DNA of 64,000 nucleotides, from assembly GCF_900113805.1 (NCBI RefSeq), contig NZ_FOQT01000001.1:558001-622000 (forward strand), read 5' to 3'. Under the pieces are notes generated by a model. The model saw only the letters and a list, made by a program, of their open reading frames with translations. It did not search any database and was not told the origin of the DNA. The position numbers were made by a program, and so were the translations under genes. Positions 1 to 8,973 of the stretch are shown piece by piece (the first letter of the stretch is position 1; the number at the start of each line of letters is the position of its first letter). Source of the DNA: Halpernia frigidisoli (GTDB lineage: Bacteria; Bacteroidota; Bacteroidia; Flavobacteriales; Weeksellaceae).

Positions 1-996
1 GAGATTCCTATCAACAAATCCATTCCTGATGTTACGAATAATCAGCGGCAAGGAATTCACAGAACACAGATAAATACAGGAAGGGTTTCTTACCATCCAA
101 ACTCTTTAGGCGGCGGTTGTCCTTTTCAGGCAGGTCAGGCTGAAGGTGGATTTAATTCTTACGAGGAAAGAATTGACTCTGTAAAGATCAGAAAAAGAAG
201 CAAAAGTTTTTTCGATCATTTCAGTCAGCCAGAACTTTTTTACAACAGTTTATCAAAACACGAAAAACGACATCTTCAAAATGCATTTTCATTTGAACTG
301 GGCAAAGTCAAAACAGTACCAATTCGTCAAAGGGTAGTAAATATGCTTTTAGAAATTGATGAAAGTCTAGCGAAAATCGTTGGTGATAATTTAGGCTTAA
401 TTGCAAGTCGATTACCGCAGCCAATCACAGGAAGTATTCCTGCAGACGCCAAATTGGAAGACTATCATTCTTTTAAAGGAGATTTAGATCTAAAAGAAGC
501 ACCGTCACTTAGTATGTCGGATAAACTTCAAAAAGATATTAAAGCAAGAAAAATTGCATTTTTAGTAGCTGATGGAGTTGATGATAAAGCCTTTACAGAA
601 GTTAAAAAACATATTTGTGAACTTGATGCTACTGTTATTATAATAGCAGAAAAACAGGGATTTATAACTACCAAAGCTGGCGATCAATTTCCAATAGATG
701 AGAGTTTATTGACGGCAGCTTCAGTTGTTTTTGATGCAGTTTATATTCCGGGTGGAGAAGGTGTTAAAAATTTATGCTCAAATGCTGATGCCGTACATTT
801 TGTAGCTGAAGCATTTAAACACTGTAAACCAATCTCCGCAGATGGTAGTGGAATTGAACTGTTGCAAAAATCATTGAATGAAGAAGCAATTAAGGGTGAA
901 GGTATATGTACTTCAGGGAAATTGGAAGATTTTATCGAAGATATCAAACAACATCGTTTTTGGTCAAGAGAAGAAACTCCTGATGTTCCGGCTTAA
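1..996 (+). CDS. katE: Catalase HPII (large subunit, clade 2), C-terminal part; 5' end outside window
   Basis: The open frame runs from base 1 without a stop, so the gene is 5'-truncated; 331 codons remain. Residues 1-110 match the end of the catalase core of large-subunit catalases: an HRTQINTGRVSYHPNSLGG stretch, then an ERIDSVKIRKRS region and an FSFELGKVKT-type helix, which are the equivalents of E. coli HPII. The last 150 residues or so (KIAFLVADGVDD, YIPGGEGVKNL) are the flavodoxin/DJ-1-like extra domain found only in large-subunit catalases. The haem-binding and catalytic residues lie upstream of the window. Role: cytoplasmic breakdown of hydrogen peroxide to water and oxygen. A strong hairpin follows the stop codon. 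An internal ATG at 343 is not the true start. Confidence 0.93.
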   Translation, partial: EIPINKSIPDVTNNQRQGIHRTQINTGRVSYHPNSLGGGCPFQAGQAEGGFNSYEERIDSVKIRKRSKSFFDHFSQPELFYNSLSKHEKRHLQNAFSFELGKVKTVPIRQRVVNMLLEIDESLAKIVGDNLGLIASRLPQPITGSIPADAKLEDYHSFKGDLDLKEAPSLSMSDKLQKDIKARKIAFLVADGVDDKAFTEVKKHICELDATVIIIAEKQGFITTKAGDQFPIDESLLTAASVVFDAVYIPGGEGVKNLCSNADAVHFVAEAFKHCKPISADGSGIELLQKSLNEEAIKGEGICTSGKLEDFIEDIKQHRFWSREETPDVPA

Positions 997-1020
997 ATTT
1001 TAGGTAGAGAATAATTGATT

Positions 1021-1059
1021 AAAAATAAACTCCTTCATAATTTGAAGGAGTTTATTTTT
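1021..1059. terminator. Bidirectional intrinsic terminator
   Basis: A perfect 17-bp inverted repeat (AAACTCCTTCA paired with TGAAGGAGTTT, extended by A/T pairs on both sides) encloses a 5-nt loop. It has a T-run on the right and an A-run on the left, so it can stop katE from the left and the leftward FAD oxidoreductase operon from the right. Confidence 0.88.
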
Positions 1060-1092
1060 TATCTTTAAATTACGAAAATTAACATTTTAAAA

Positions 1093-2529
1093 TTAATCCT
1101 TTGAGATAAGCAATCTGGACATGGCTTCTGGATAACCACGCTGAATGGTAAGTTCGCTTGCCAGTTCATCAATCTCGCTTTTTGGAATATCCAGAAGTGT
1201 GAAGTTCGGATCTACCATTACCTCAACGGAAGAAATGATTTTTTCTTTCTGTATTTGCGCTATGATCTGATTGGCAACCGTTAATGCTGAAGATGCTTTC
1301 ACAATTTCACTTCGCGCATAAGATTTTTCCGGGAAACTTACTTCGCCTACACGAAGATCCGGATTATCTCCCGGAATTTGCTGCGCCCCAAACATGGGCG
1401 GTCCACCAACTACAGCAGTTTCAAATGAAGGTAAAAATTTAGATATGAATTCTATTCCGTTTTCCGTTCTGGTGTTTATTTCTTCTTTTTCCCAGGCAAC
1501 ATTTAATTTTTGACGGATGTCTTTATTGAATCTTGGCTGCACTTCATCTTTTTTAGATTTTACCAGACCATCTTTAAACAAAGTAATATCCTTTGTCATG
1601 CCATGAATTTGGTAATAATCTTCGCAGTAAGGTGTCAGTTGCGCCATGCCGTGGGACGTTCCGCGCTTTCCATGAAATATCAGTTCCGGAATCAAACCTC
1701 CGATTGGTTCCCATTTTGACACGTAAGCCGCTTTAAATTCTATAAGCCGTTTTGTGCTTAAATGTAAAGATTCATCTATAATTCCGGTTTTAAAGCCACA
1801 TGAATTTACCAGATATTTCACTTTGAAAGAGGCGTCTTTGGTTTGTATTTCCCAATTATGATCGACATTTTCATCACGGATATCTTTAATATCTGTAACG
1901 CTTGTATTTAATTTTAGATCGCATTTTTTTGTTTTAATTAAAGCCAACTGTGCCTGCGCTGCAAGTCTAAAAAGATTCCACCCAAATTCCTGAACGATGA
2001 AAACGGGAAGTTTTAGTCTATCTATATCAACTAATTGCAGCGTGTTAGACATCCATTCATCCGTGGTTTTGGGGAATTTTACCGTTGGAAGGTCTTTTAA
2101 TAGGGAAAGTTCTTTCTTATTGTAAATTTTATAATAATCTTCCGGTTCACCGAGAATTTTATTGGAAGGATCATCTTTAATTAACTTTTTATAGTGCTTT
2201 ACAAGCATCTTTAATCTGGTTTCTATGTCATAAGTTTCATAATCTTTTTCAGATTTTGGGATGCTGATAAAAGTGGGTCTTTCATCGATCGATTGCGGGA
2301 AGAGTTTCGCCATATCAATGGATTGCTCCATAAGGATCCTGCATTCTTCATCAGTAATATCAGGATAAAGATTTCCACCTGCGTGCAAATGACAGAAAGG
2401 CGGTCCATTTACCACGCTTTCATGTTCTTCAAATATAATACTTTCTATACCGTATTTAGCGGCTTGTAAAGCCATCACGGCGCCTGAAACACCACCACCG
2501 ATGATCCCTAAATTATAAATCTTTGACAT
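1093..2529 (-). CDS. FAD-dependent oxidoreductase (DAO/GMC-like Rossmann fold)
   Basis: With the start at 2529 the product has 478 residues. Residues 6-16 (NLGIIGGGVSG) are a dinucleotide-binding GxGxxG motif followed by an acidic strand end (IIFEEH), so it should bind FAD. A second conserved element, FPSFETAVVGGPPMFGAQQIPGD, lies near residue 380 where such enzymes close over the cofactor. The substrate cannot be read from the sequence. An upstream in-frame ATG at 2556 would overlap the preceding phosphatase gene by 26 nt; I prefer the ATG at 2529, one base after the stop codon of that gene. The two genes are tightly spaced and probably co-transcribed. Family: high confidence; function: unknown. 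Confidence 0.8.
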   Translation of the reverse strand: MSKIYNLGIIGGGVSGAVMALQAAKYGIESIIFEEHESVVNGPPFCHLHAGGNLYPDITDEECRILMEQSIDMAKLFPQSIDERPTFISIPKSEKDYETYDIETRLKMLVKHYKKLIKDDPSNKILGEPEDYYKIYNKKELSLLKDLPTVKFPKTTDEWMSNTLQLVDIDRLKLPVFIVQEFGWNLFRLAAQAQLALIKTKKCDLKLNTSVTDIKDIRDENVDHNWEIQTKDASFKVKYLVNSCGFKTGIIDESLHLSTKRLIEFKAAYVSKWEPIGGLIPELIFHGKRGTSHGMAQLTPYCEDYYQIHGMTKDITLFKDGLVKSKKDEVQPRFNKDIRQKLNVAWEKEEINTRTENGIEFISKFLPSFETAVVGGPPMFGAQQIPGDNPDLRVGEVSFPEKSYARSEIVKASSALTVANQIIAQIQKEKIISSVEVMVDPNFTLLDIPKSEIDELASELTIQRGYPEAMSRLLISKD

Positions 2530-2530
2530 T

Positions 2531-3202
2531 TTAAAATATGTTTTGTAAGTCTGCAAAATTATCTACAACCAAACTTGGTTTGTAATTAGCAATATGTTCG
2601 TTGTAATTGTAGCCGTAGGTTAAGCCTATACTTTCCATTTCTGCATTTTGAGCCGCAAGAATATCATTTTTAGAATCTCCTATCATGACTGTTTTATCTG
2701 AACTCACTTTCATTTTTTTTGCTAAATGAAGCAGTGGCGCAGGATCCGGTTTTTTCTCCGGCAAAGAATCTTCTCCGATCCAGCAGGTAAAATATTTTTT
2801 AATTTCTAATGTTTCTAATATTGGCTCAATGAAATCGTCCGGTTTATTGGTACAGATCACCATTTTAAAACCCTTTTCATGAAGATATTTTAAGGTTTCA
2901 ATTACACCTGGGTAAGTGTATGTTTCTTTACAAGGCTCTTCTTTATACGCTGCGAAATAATATTTAAAAGCTTTATCAAAAAAAGCATCCGATATTTCTT
3001 TATCTTTCATGGCTTTTTCTAAAGCTCTTTTTACTAGCGTTTTTGCACCGTTGCCAATGAATGGCGTTACCTCTTCCACGGTTAATTCTGCCAAGTCATA
3101 ATGCTTCAACATTTTGTTAATGGCAATCGTAAGATCCGGAATACTGTTGATCAATGTGCCATCTAAATCAAAAATGATTAGTTCTTTGTCTTTAAAATTC
3201 AT
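2531..3202 (-). CDS. HAD-superfamily phosphatase, phosphoglycolate phosphatase-like
   Basis: 223 residues, normal for Gph-type HAD enzymes. Motif I is DLDGT at residues 12-16 (nucleophile D12, acid D14), motif II is CTNKP in the middle, and motif IV is GDSKND near residue 172. A helical cap lies between motifs I and II, as in subfamily IA. It should hydrolyse a small phosphate ester, with 2-phosphoglycolate the usual substrate of the closest family; sequence alone does not prove it. It is the first gene of a two-gene leftward operon with the FAD oxidoreductase. Confidence 0.82.
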   Translation of the reverse strand: MNFKDKELIIFDLDGTLINSIPDLTIAINKMLKHYDLAELTVEEVTPFIGNGAKTLVKRALEKAMKDKEISDAFFDKAFKYYFAAYKEEPCKETYTYPGVIETLKYLHEKGFKMVICTNKPDDFIEPILETLEIKKYFTCWIGEDSLPEKKPDPAPLLHLAKKMKVSSDKTVMIGDSKNDILAAQNAEMESIGLTYGYNYNEHIANYKPSLVVDNFADLQNIF

Positions 3203-3643
3203 AAATTTTATTTGGTATGGAAAGTAATTTGTGTTTTTTATTACTATGATTTGGTGATTTCTATTAATGAAAAAAACATCAATATTTTTAGTAAGAAATT
3301 GTTTTAAATTTTAATATTTGTAATGTAATTATGCAAAGATAACAAAACAATTTAGCAAAAAAAGTGGATGAAAATCATTGTCTTGATTTGAAAATTACAG
3401 TTTGGTGATTTTTAACATCATATTCATCTTTATACAATTATTTTGCCGCTTAGTATTTTACACAGGTTTTATTTTTGCTACGAATGATAAATTTTGATCG
3501 TTATTGTTTTTATATCAAATGCCAGCAATAATGTATATTTTTATATTCTAAATCAGCAAGTCTAATAATTCACGAAAACTAATTTAATAAGTCAAAAAAA
3601 CATTAATTTCAATTAAAATTTTAAAAATGAAAGCAATGATTTT
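3203..3643. other. AT-rich gap, 441 nt, one weak promoter candidate
   Basis: No open frame of credible length. On the minus strand TATCTTTG at 3341-3334 fits the Bacteroidota -7 box TAnnTTTG and could drive the phosphatase operon, but no -33 TTTG lies at the right distance and the leader would be about 125 nt. No clear terminator hairpin is visible for the glycosyltransferase operon ending at 3644. Confidence 0.35.
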
Positions 3644-4477
3644 TTAATACGGATTGGGAGAAACACTATTTTTTATCTGAATTTCCGTAGGTTTTTGAAT
3701 GATGGTAATGTCGTCATCTTCATCGATTTTTATCAATCCTAATTCTTCAAATCTCCGCAACCAGCGCTGCATTGGCAAAACTTTCCATTTTATTTTATAC
3801 TGTTTTGCATTTTTAATGATAGATTCAAAATAATTGAGCGGCGGATCAAACTTATCGTGGTACTGATGCAAAATATAATCACGAACAAAAATTTGCTTAA
3901 TTCCTTCACTATTAAATGACATTGCAAAATCGGTATCTTCTGCGCCATAACCTGTAAAATTTTCATCAAAGCCACCAATTTTCCCAAAAGTTGCTTTTTT
4001 AATGGCAAAAATTAAAGACCAGAATTTCAGATGTGGGATCGGTTCATTCGAAGGAATATGTTTACGCTCGGGATGAGGAATTGCATTATGAATTAATTCC
4101 GAATATGTTCCGTTTTCTGGAACTATTGGCAGATACAACGGATAAGCTACAATAATATTTTCTTCCGTTAAATTCATTAGCATACTTTCGAAAAGACTTG
4201 GCGAAACGATACAGTCAACATCTATAAAAATAATATTATCCGTTTCTGCGGTAGAAATCCCCATATTCCGGGCTGAAGCAAGTGGTAAACTGTGATCGTC
4301 TTTTATTAATTTAATATTGACTTTTAAACCTTCAGGAATTTCAATTCCAGCAAGATTGTCCATGCAAATAATTTGGATATCAAACGGAAAAATAGTCGAT
4401 TGTTTGATTGAATCCAGAAGATTTGCAAGTTGCTTACGCCTTCCTTTTACGAGTGTCACCATACTAAAATCACGCAT
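3644..4477 (-). CDS. Glycosyltransferase family 2
   Basis: 277 residues. The N-terminal GT-A fold is clear: VTLVKGRRKQLANLLDSI at the start, then ASARNMGIS near 68-76 and the metal-binding DVD motif at residues 86-88, preceded by IIFI. GYGAEDTDFAMS near residue 180 is the acidic catalytic region of GT2 chains such as chondroitin-polymerase-like transferases. No membrane segments, so it is cytoplasmic or peripheral. It is the last gene of a five-glycosyltransferase leftward operon and overlaps the previous gene by 8 nt. Donor and acceptor sugars are unknown. Confidence 0.85.
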   Translation of the reverse strand: MRDFSMVTLVKGRRKQLANLLDSIKQSTIFPFDIQIICMDNLAGIEIPEGLKVNIKLIKDDHSLPLASARNMGISTAETDNIIFIDVDCIVSPSLFESMLMNLTEENIIVAYPLYLPIVPENGTYSELIHNAIPHPERKHIPSNEPIPHLKFWSLIFAIKKATFGKIGGFDENFTGYGAEDTDFAMSFNSEGIKQIFVRDYILHQYHDKFDPPLNYFESIIKNAKQYKIKWKVLPMQRWLRRFEELGLIKIDEDDDITIIQKPTEIQIKNSVSPNPY

Positions 4478-5498
4478 ACCAGTTTTTCATTTTTAAAGCT
4501 ATTTCTTTTGGAGCCAATTCATTAACCAAATTATCATGATCAGGCGTAAAAGTTTTTGCTTTTTGAATTAAATCTTGCCATTGATCGGCACTAAAATTTT
4601 CCTCTCCCAGAAGTGCAATATTTTTATTTGCTAAAACCCAGGCGTGAATTTTTTGCTCGTCATAAGGTCTTGTTTCAGGGAGAAGGATCAAACGTTTGCC
4701 AAGCGATAAAAGTTCGGCGACTGTGTTTTGACCGGCTGCTGAAATGACAACATTTCCAACGATCGCCTCACCAATATTTTTAACACGGCCAAGCTGCGAA
4801 GTATTTTTAGCAAGATCATAAGTCCTCTTATTTCCTATAATCGTAAATCGTGTATTTTGATTTTTTGTCATATTTTGAAGAACAGCTTCATCATAATTAT
4901 CATAACCTAAAATTACGGTAACGTCATCTGCTTCTTCAGATTTAAAATGATTAAACTCAAAGCCATAAAACTTTGAAATGTAGCCACTATAATAGGTTTT
5001 ATATTTAAATTGATAATTATCCTGTTCAAGAGAGGGAGGAAAATGTGCAATAATATGATCAGCCAATTCGTGTGCAAAAATCTGCGTTGGATCCTGTTCA
5101 ATATTTCCCGGCAAATGAACTAAAACGACAGGAACGCCCATTCCGCGAACCATAATTGCCAGTTCCGGAAGACCATCGCAATAAAAAGCCTTGGGTTGAT
5201 ATTTAATGATCGCTTCAGCTAAAAACTTGGTGCGAAATGCAGGCTCAATAGAATAGGGCGTCACTTCAAAAGCTTTGGAAAAAGTATGCTCAGGAATTTC
5301 GTAGTTTTCGGGATACTTTGCGGGCAATTCTAAAACTTCAATGTTGTAATTTTTCTCAAGATAATTGGTGATTTCATGATTTGTAGTAATCGCAACCACA
5401 TTAAAAAAGACAGATAATTCCGGGAACAGCATATTAAATGTCGCCCGGTGACCATTTCCGTGCGCATGCACAAAATAAAACAGCGTTGGTTTATTCAT
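4470..5498 (-). CDS. MurG-like glycosyltransferase (GT28/GT1 superfamily)
   Basis: 342 residues, GT-B fold. Near the N-terminus HAHGNGHRAT (residues 11-20) replaces the glycine-rich loop of MurG-like enzymes. The C-terminal half has the nucleotide-sugar site signature ISAAGQNTVAELLSLGK followed by LPETRPYDEQ, as in UDP-sugar-dependent GT28 enzymes. It is too divergent to be MurG, whose gene normally sits in the division cluster. Its ATG overlaps the stop codon of the upstream GT4 gene by one base, so translation is probably coupled. Substrate unknown. Confidence 0.8.
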   Translation of the reverse strand: MNKPTLFYFVHAHGNGHRATFNMLFPELSVFFNVVAITTNHEITNYLEKNYNIEVLELPAKYPENYEIPEHTFSKAFEVTPYSIEPAFRTKFLAEAIIKYQPKAFYCDGLPELAIMVRGMGVPVVLVHLPGNIEQDPTQIFAHELADHIIAHFPPSLEQDNYQFKYKTYYSGYISKFYGFEFNHFKSEEADDVTVILGYDNYDEAVLQNMTKNQNTRFTIIGNKRTYDLAKNTSQLGRVKNIGEAIVGNVVISAAGQNTVAELLSLGKRLILLPETRPYDEQKIHAWVLANKNIALLGEENFSADQWQDLIQKAKTFTPDHDNLVNELAPKEIALKMKNWYA

Positions 5499-6556
5499 TA
5501 TTGTATATTTTTTGCAACGCGTTCATAAATTTTAACATAAGCTTCAGAAGTTTTTGTCATATCAAAAGATGATGCAAAATCCCTGCACGCTTCAAAAGTA
5601 GATTTTTCAGCAATATCTAAAGGTTTTATCAAATCCCGCCAATCGTTTGAATCTACCGCGATACATACTTTTTCGTGGCGCAGTTCCGGTGGAATAGCGG
5701 TATAAAACCCAACAACCGGCAAACCGCTCGCAAGCATTTCTATGGTGCTTAATCCAAAAGGTTCTTCCCAAACGGCAGTTGCAAGAAATGCAGATGCGCC
5801 TGCAGCCAGTTTGCTTAACTTTTGCTGAGTAACATGAGAAATGTATTCTATATTTTCATTCAAGTGCGGCTCAACATGATTTTTAAAATAATCAGTATTA
5901 AATATTGGGCCTACTATTTTTAATTGTTTATTTAAATAATTTGCCAAATGTATAGCGGCTTCCACATTTTTTTCTTTTGCAATTCGCCCGCTCCAAAGTA
6001 AATAACCGTCAGATTTCCGTTGGTTTAATTTCCAGTTTTTTAGTGGAATTCCATTTAAAATTACTGCTAAATCATTACCAAGAAATGGCTTCCATTGTTC
6101 GCTCATTCTTTGTGAAATACCAATCGGTAACGCCCTCGAATGTTTAATGAAAAATTGATACATTAATATAAACTTTTCCGTGGGAGGAAGATGCAGGGTT
6201 AAAATTGCCGGCGTTTTTAAAAGTGCGCCTGCCGCGTATATTTCCGGTATAAAAGAATTGTAATGAATAACATCATAATTTGTAACATCAAACAAACCAT
6301 ATTGCAAAGTCTGAAAATGCTTTTGGCCAAGCTCTTCGGAACACGCCCGGTAAGAATCATCTTTCATGCTCAGCGGACTTTCTTTAAACTCAATTACCTG
6401 AAAGAGATTTTTTTCGTCAGCATCTTTTGCGATCACATCCACGGAATGACCAAGCCGAACTAATTCGTTGGCGTGCTCAACTATAAAAGCTTCTGTGCCA
6501 CCATTATAAGGTTCACGTAATGAGATGAAAGGTCCTGCAACAATTAAAATTTTCAT
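5498..6556 (-). CDS. Glycosyltransferase family 4, paralogue A
   Basis: 352 residues of GT-B fold. The N-terminus MKILIVAGPFISLREPYNGG holds the glycine-rich acceptor loop; LWSGRIAKEKN (about 187-197) begins the donor domain; the EX7E catalytic motif is E265 to E273 (EPFGLSTIE). It belongs to a set of three neighbouring paralogues; this copy resembles the one at 7585-8688 more than the middle copy (shared TALP-type loop LASGLPVVGF). It overlaps the next gene upstream by 4 nt (ATGA). Likely a retaining transferase using a nucleotide sugar; the product is unknown. Confidence 0.87.
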   Translation of the reverse strand: MKILIVAGPFISLREPYNGGTEAFIVEHANELVRLGHSVDVIAKDADEKNLFQVIEFKESPLSMKDDSYRACSEELGQKHFQTLQYGLFDVTNYDVIHYNSFIPEIYAAGALLKTPAILTLHLPPTEKFILMYQFFIKHSRALPIGISQRMSEQWKPFLGNDLAVILNGIPLKNWKLNQRKSDGYLLWSGRIAKEKNVEAAIHLANYLNKQLKIVGPIFNTDYFKNHVEPHLNENIEYISHVTQQKLSKLAAGASAFLATAVWEEPFGLSTIEMLASGLPVVGFYTAIPPELRHEKVCIAVDSNDWRDLIKPLDIAEKSTFEACRDFASSFDMTKTSEAYVKIYERVAKNIQ

Positions 6557-7575
6557 ATTAAATCTTCAAAATACTTTATGTAATTTTCAGCCATTATCTG
6601 TAAAGAAAATTGTTTCGCATGTTGCCTTACTTTTTTACTGTCCAAAGCCATTGCATCGGTGATCGCTTTTGCTAATGATTTTACGTTTTTTTGTTCTGAA
6701 ACAACACCGCTTTTGATATCAATTAATTCACGGAAAGCACCACGTTCAAACCCGGCAACCGGAACTCCCGACGCCATCGCTTCAATATTTGTAAGGCCAA
6801 AAGGCTCTTCCCAACGAACGGCGCTAACAATTGCAGCCGCAGCTTTCATGTTTAACTGAATTTCAGATTGTTTTAAATGTCCTAAATACAGATCACTTCT
6901 TCTGATGCGCGGTTTGATCTGTTCCTCAAAATAGGTTTCATCATCAATTGGTCCGGCAAATTTTAAAGGCATATTTACTTCGTGAGCGGCATCGATCACA
7001 ATATCCAAACCTTTGGCATGCACAATTCTGCCAAACCAGAAAAGATACTCCGCATTTTCCCGAACAGGAGGCCATTTGTAAAGATCAACACCATTATAAA
7101 TCACTGTTGAGCCATTATCTAAAAAAGGTTCCCAGGTTTTTTGAAATGATCTAGAAGGCAGAACGAAATGGAGATTCTTTGAATGTGAAGCAATTTTAAT
7201 CGCTGCTTTCAATTTGCTGATTGGTGGCGTGTGTATCGTTGTGATCAAAGGAACAGAAGATTTTGCACCCCAAAGTATGGGCAATTCGTGCGTGGAATTA
7301 TTATGAACAACATCAAAATCATTCGTCTCAATATCATTTAATATAGAAAGATATTCATCGTCTTCGTAGATGCTAAAATAGTCGCTATCGCGTTTTTCTT
7401 CGCCGTAAAACCCTTTTACATTTAGTTTAGGATCGCTGTCCTTGTGCGCATACAAAGTGATTTCATGACCGAGGCGCAGATATTCCTGACACAAAGAATG
7501 GGTAAAAGATTCTAAACCACCACGAAAAGGTTCAGCAATGGGCAGTCTTGTTTTGGCTATAACAGCAATTTTCAT
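6553..7575 (-). CDS. Glycosyltransferase family 4, paralogue B
   Basis: 340 residues, same architecture as its neighbours: EPFRGGLESF acceptor loop near residue 15, LFWFGRIVHAKG donor-domain strand near 179, and EX7E from E257 to E265 (EPFGLTNIE). It is the most diverged of the three GT4 copies, with MASGVPVAGF after the catalytic motif. It lies 9 nt downstream of the next GT4 gene and overlaps the following one by 4 nt, so all five transferases should be on one transcript. Confidence 0.87.
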   Translation of the reverse strand: MKIAVIAKTRLPIAEPFRGGLESFTHSLCQEYLRLGHEITLYAHKDSDPKLNVKGFYGEEKRDSDYFSIYEDDEYLSILNDIETNDFDVVHNNSTHELPILWGAKSSVPLITTIHTPPISKLKAAIKIASHSKNLHFVLPSRSFQKTWEPFLDNGSTVIYNGVDLYKWPPVRENAEYLFWFGRIVHAKGLDIVIDAAHEVNMPLKFAGPIDDETYFEEQIKPRIRRSDLYLGHLKQSEIQLNMKAAAAIVSAVRWEEPFGLTNIEAMASGVPVAGFERGAFRELIDIKSGVVSEQKNVKSLAKAITDAMALDSKKVRQHAKQFSLQIMAENYIKYFEDLI

Positions 7576-7584
7576 ATTAAACAG

Positions 7585-8688
7585 TTAGTTTAAAGACTGT
7601 AATTTTTCATCAAAGATTTGAACAGAATTATCATCTTTAAATTTTATAGGATCTAATAAATTTTCTTGACTTAAAATATGTTGATACAAATTTAAATAAT
7701 CCAATGTCATTTTTTGAACAGTCATACCAGCTGCAAATTCTCTGCATTTATAAGGGCTGATAGTTCTGCTTTTTTTGATAAGCGCAATCAAATCTTGCCA
7801 GCGTAAAGATGCCGTCGTCAAAACGCTCTCATGCGACCAACCTTGCGGTACAGCGGTGTTAAATCCCACAACCGGCAAACCACTCGCCAGCATTTCTAAA
7901 GCTGCCAGACCAAAAGGTTCCTGCCAGGTTGCCGTGGCGAGATAGGCCATTGCTTTTTTTGCCAAATTATTTAATTCGCTTTGCGTCACATGACCAACAT
8001 ACTCGATCTGTTCATTCAGATGAGGTTTTACCTGATCATCAAAATACGGTTGATCAGCAATTCTGCCGGCAATCTTTAGGGGAAGTTTCATTTCCTGTGC
8101 CACGCGAATGGCAGCTGCCACGTTTTTCTCATCGTTAATTCTTGCAGACCACAGCAAATATTCCGGTTTTCGTGAAGCGTTTGTTGGCCAAAGATTAATG
8201 TCTATTCCGTTGTGTATTAATGGGATATTTAAATCCAGCGCTTTGTCCCATTCATTTTTCACCCGTCCGGATATGGCGATAAATTGCAGATTGTTGTTAA
8301 GAGAGAGTTCCTTATAAGCGGCTACTCGTTTATTGTCTGCCGGGGAATGAAGTGTTAAAAATGATTTATTTTTTAATTCACATCCCGTTTTGATGAGGTG
8401 CGGATAAAACATATTATAGTGCACCACATCATATTGATTGAAATTAATTGTTTTAAACTGAATTTTTTCTGTCAATTGCCGGAGAAAATTAGTTTCGTCT
8501 GCAGTTGATCTTGTGAAGGGATTGATCAAATTAAATTTTGAATTAAGCTCCGCTTTTTCGGCTACGATATCAACTTTGTGACCTTCAGCGATCAGCTGAT
8601 TTGCAAATGAAACGATAAATGATTCGATACCGCTGTCGTAGGGTTCTTTAAGGGAAATGCCAGGACCTGACACCAGTAAAATATTCAT
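7585..8688 (-). CDS. Glycosyltransferase family 4, paralogue C (first gene of operon)
   Basis: 367 residues. Start MNILLVSGPGISLKEPYDSG, donor-domain strand LLWSARINDEKN near 178, EX7E E257 to E265 (EPFGLAALE), then LASGLPVVGF. A C-terminal tail of about 30 residues beyond the usual end is unique to this copy. It heads the leftward five-gene operon. I see no Wzx flippase, polymerase or sugar-nucleotide genes nearby, so the cluster does not look like a complete capsule or O-antigen locus; a glycolipid or small-molecule glycosylation pathway is equally possible. Confidence 0.87.
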   Translation of the reverse strand: MNILLVSGPGISLKEPYDSGIESFIVSFANQLIAEGHKVDIVAEKAELNSKFNLINPFTRSTADETNFLRQLTEKIQFKTINFNQYDVVHYNMFYPHLIKTGCELKNKSFLTLHSPADNKRVAAYKELSLNNNLQFIAISGRVKNEWDKALDLNIPLIHNGIDINLWPTNASRKPEYLLWSARINDEKNVAAAIRVAQEMKLPLKIAGRIADQPYFDDQVKPHLNEQIEYVGHVTQSELNNLAKKAMAYLATATWQEPFGLAALEMLASGLPVVGFNTAVPQGWSHESVLTTASLRWQDLIALIKKSRTISPYKCREFAAGMTVQKMTLDYLNLYQHILSQENLLDPIKFKDDNSVQIFDEKLQSLN

Positions 8689-8973
8689 AACAATAAAAAT
8701 GTGAAGAGATCTCTAAATTATTAAATGTAAAAGACATCTTTAAAAAACAAAATAATTTAAATGATTTACAATGTACAGACATTTTCAAACATTAGAAAAG
8801 ACCAAATTATAAAAGTGGTTTTTGCCTCTTTAATAATTTTTATTGGGTTAAATATTATTATTTAAAAGTTGATTTTTATTCTTTAAATTAGTTGTTCCAT
8901 TAAAACTGATAAATTTTAAATAACTCAATTCAAGTATTGTATTCGGAAAACTAACTTTTAAACTACATTAATT
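8689..8973. other. Divergent intergenic region, 285 nt
   Basis: It separates the leftward glycosyltransferase operon from the rightward M28 peptidase gene and must hold both promoters. It is very AT-rich; I could not identify a convincing TTTG/TAnnTTTG pair on either strand. Confidence 0.3.

Noticed and set aside
343-996. Catalase fragment as a separate 217-residue gene
   Set aside because: The frame is open to base 1 and the upstream part matches the catalase core, so 343 is an internal Met.
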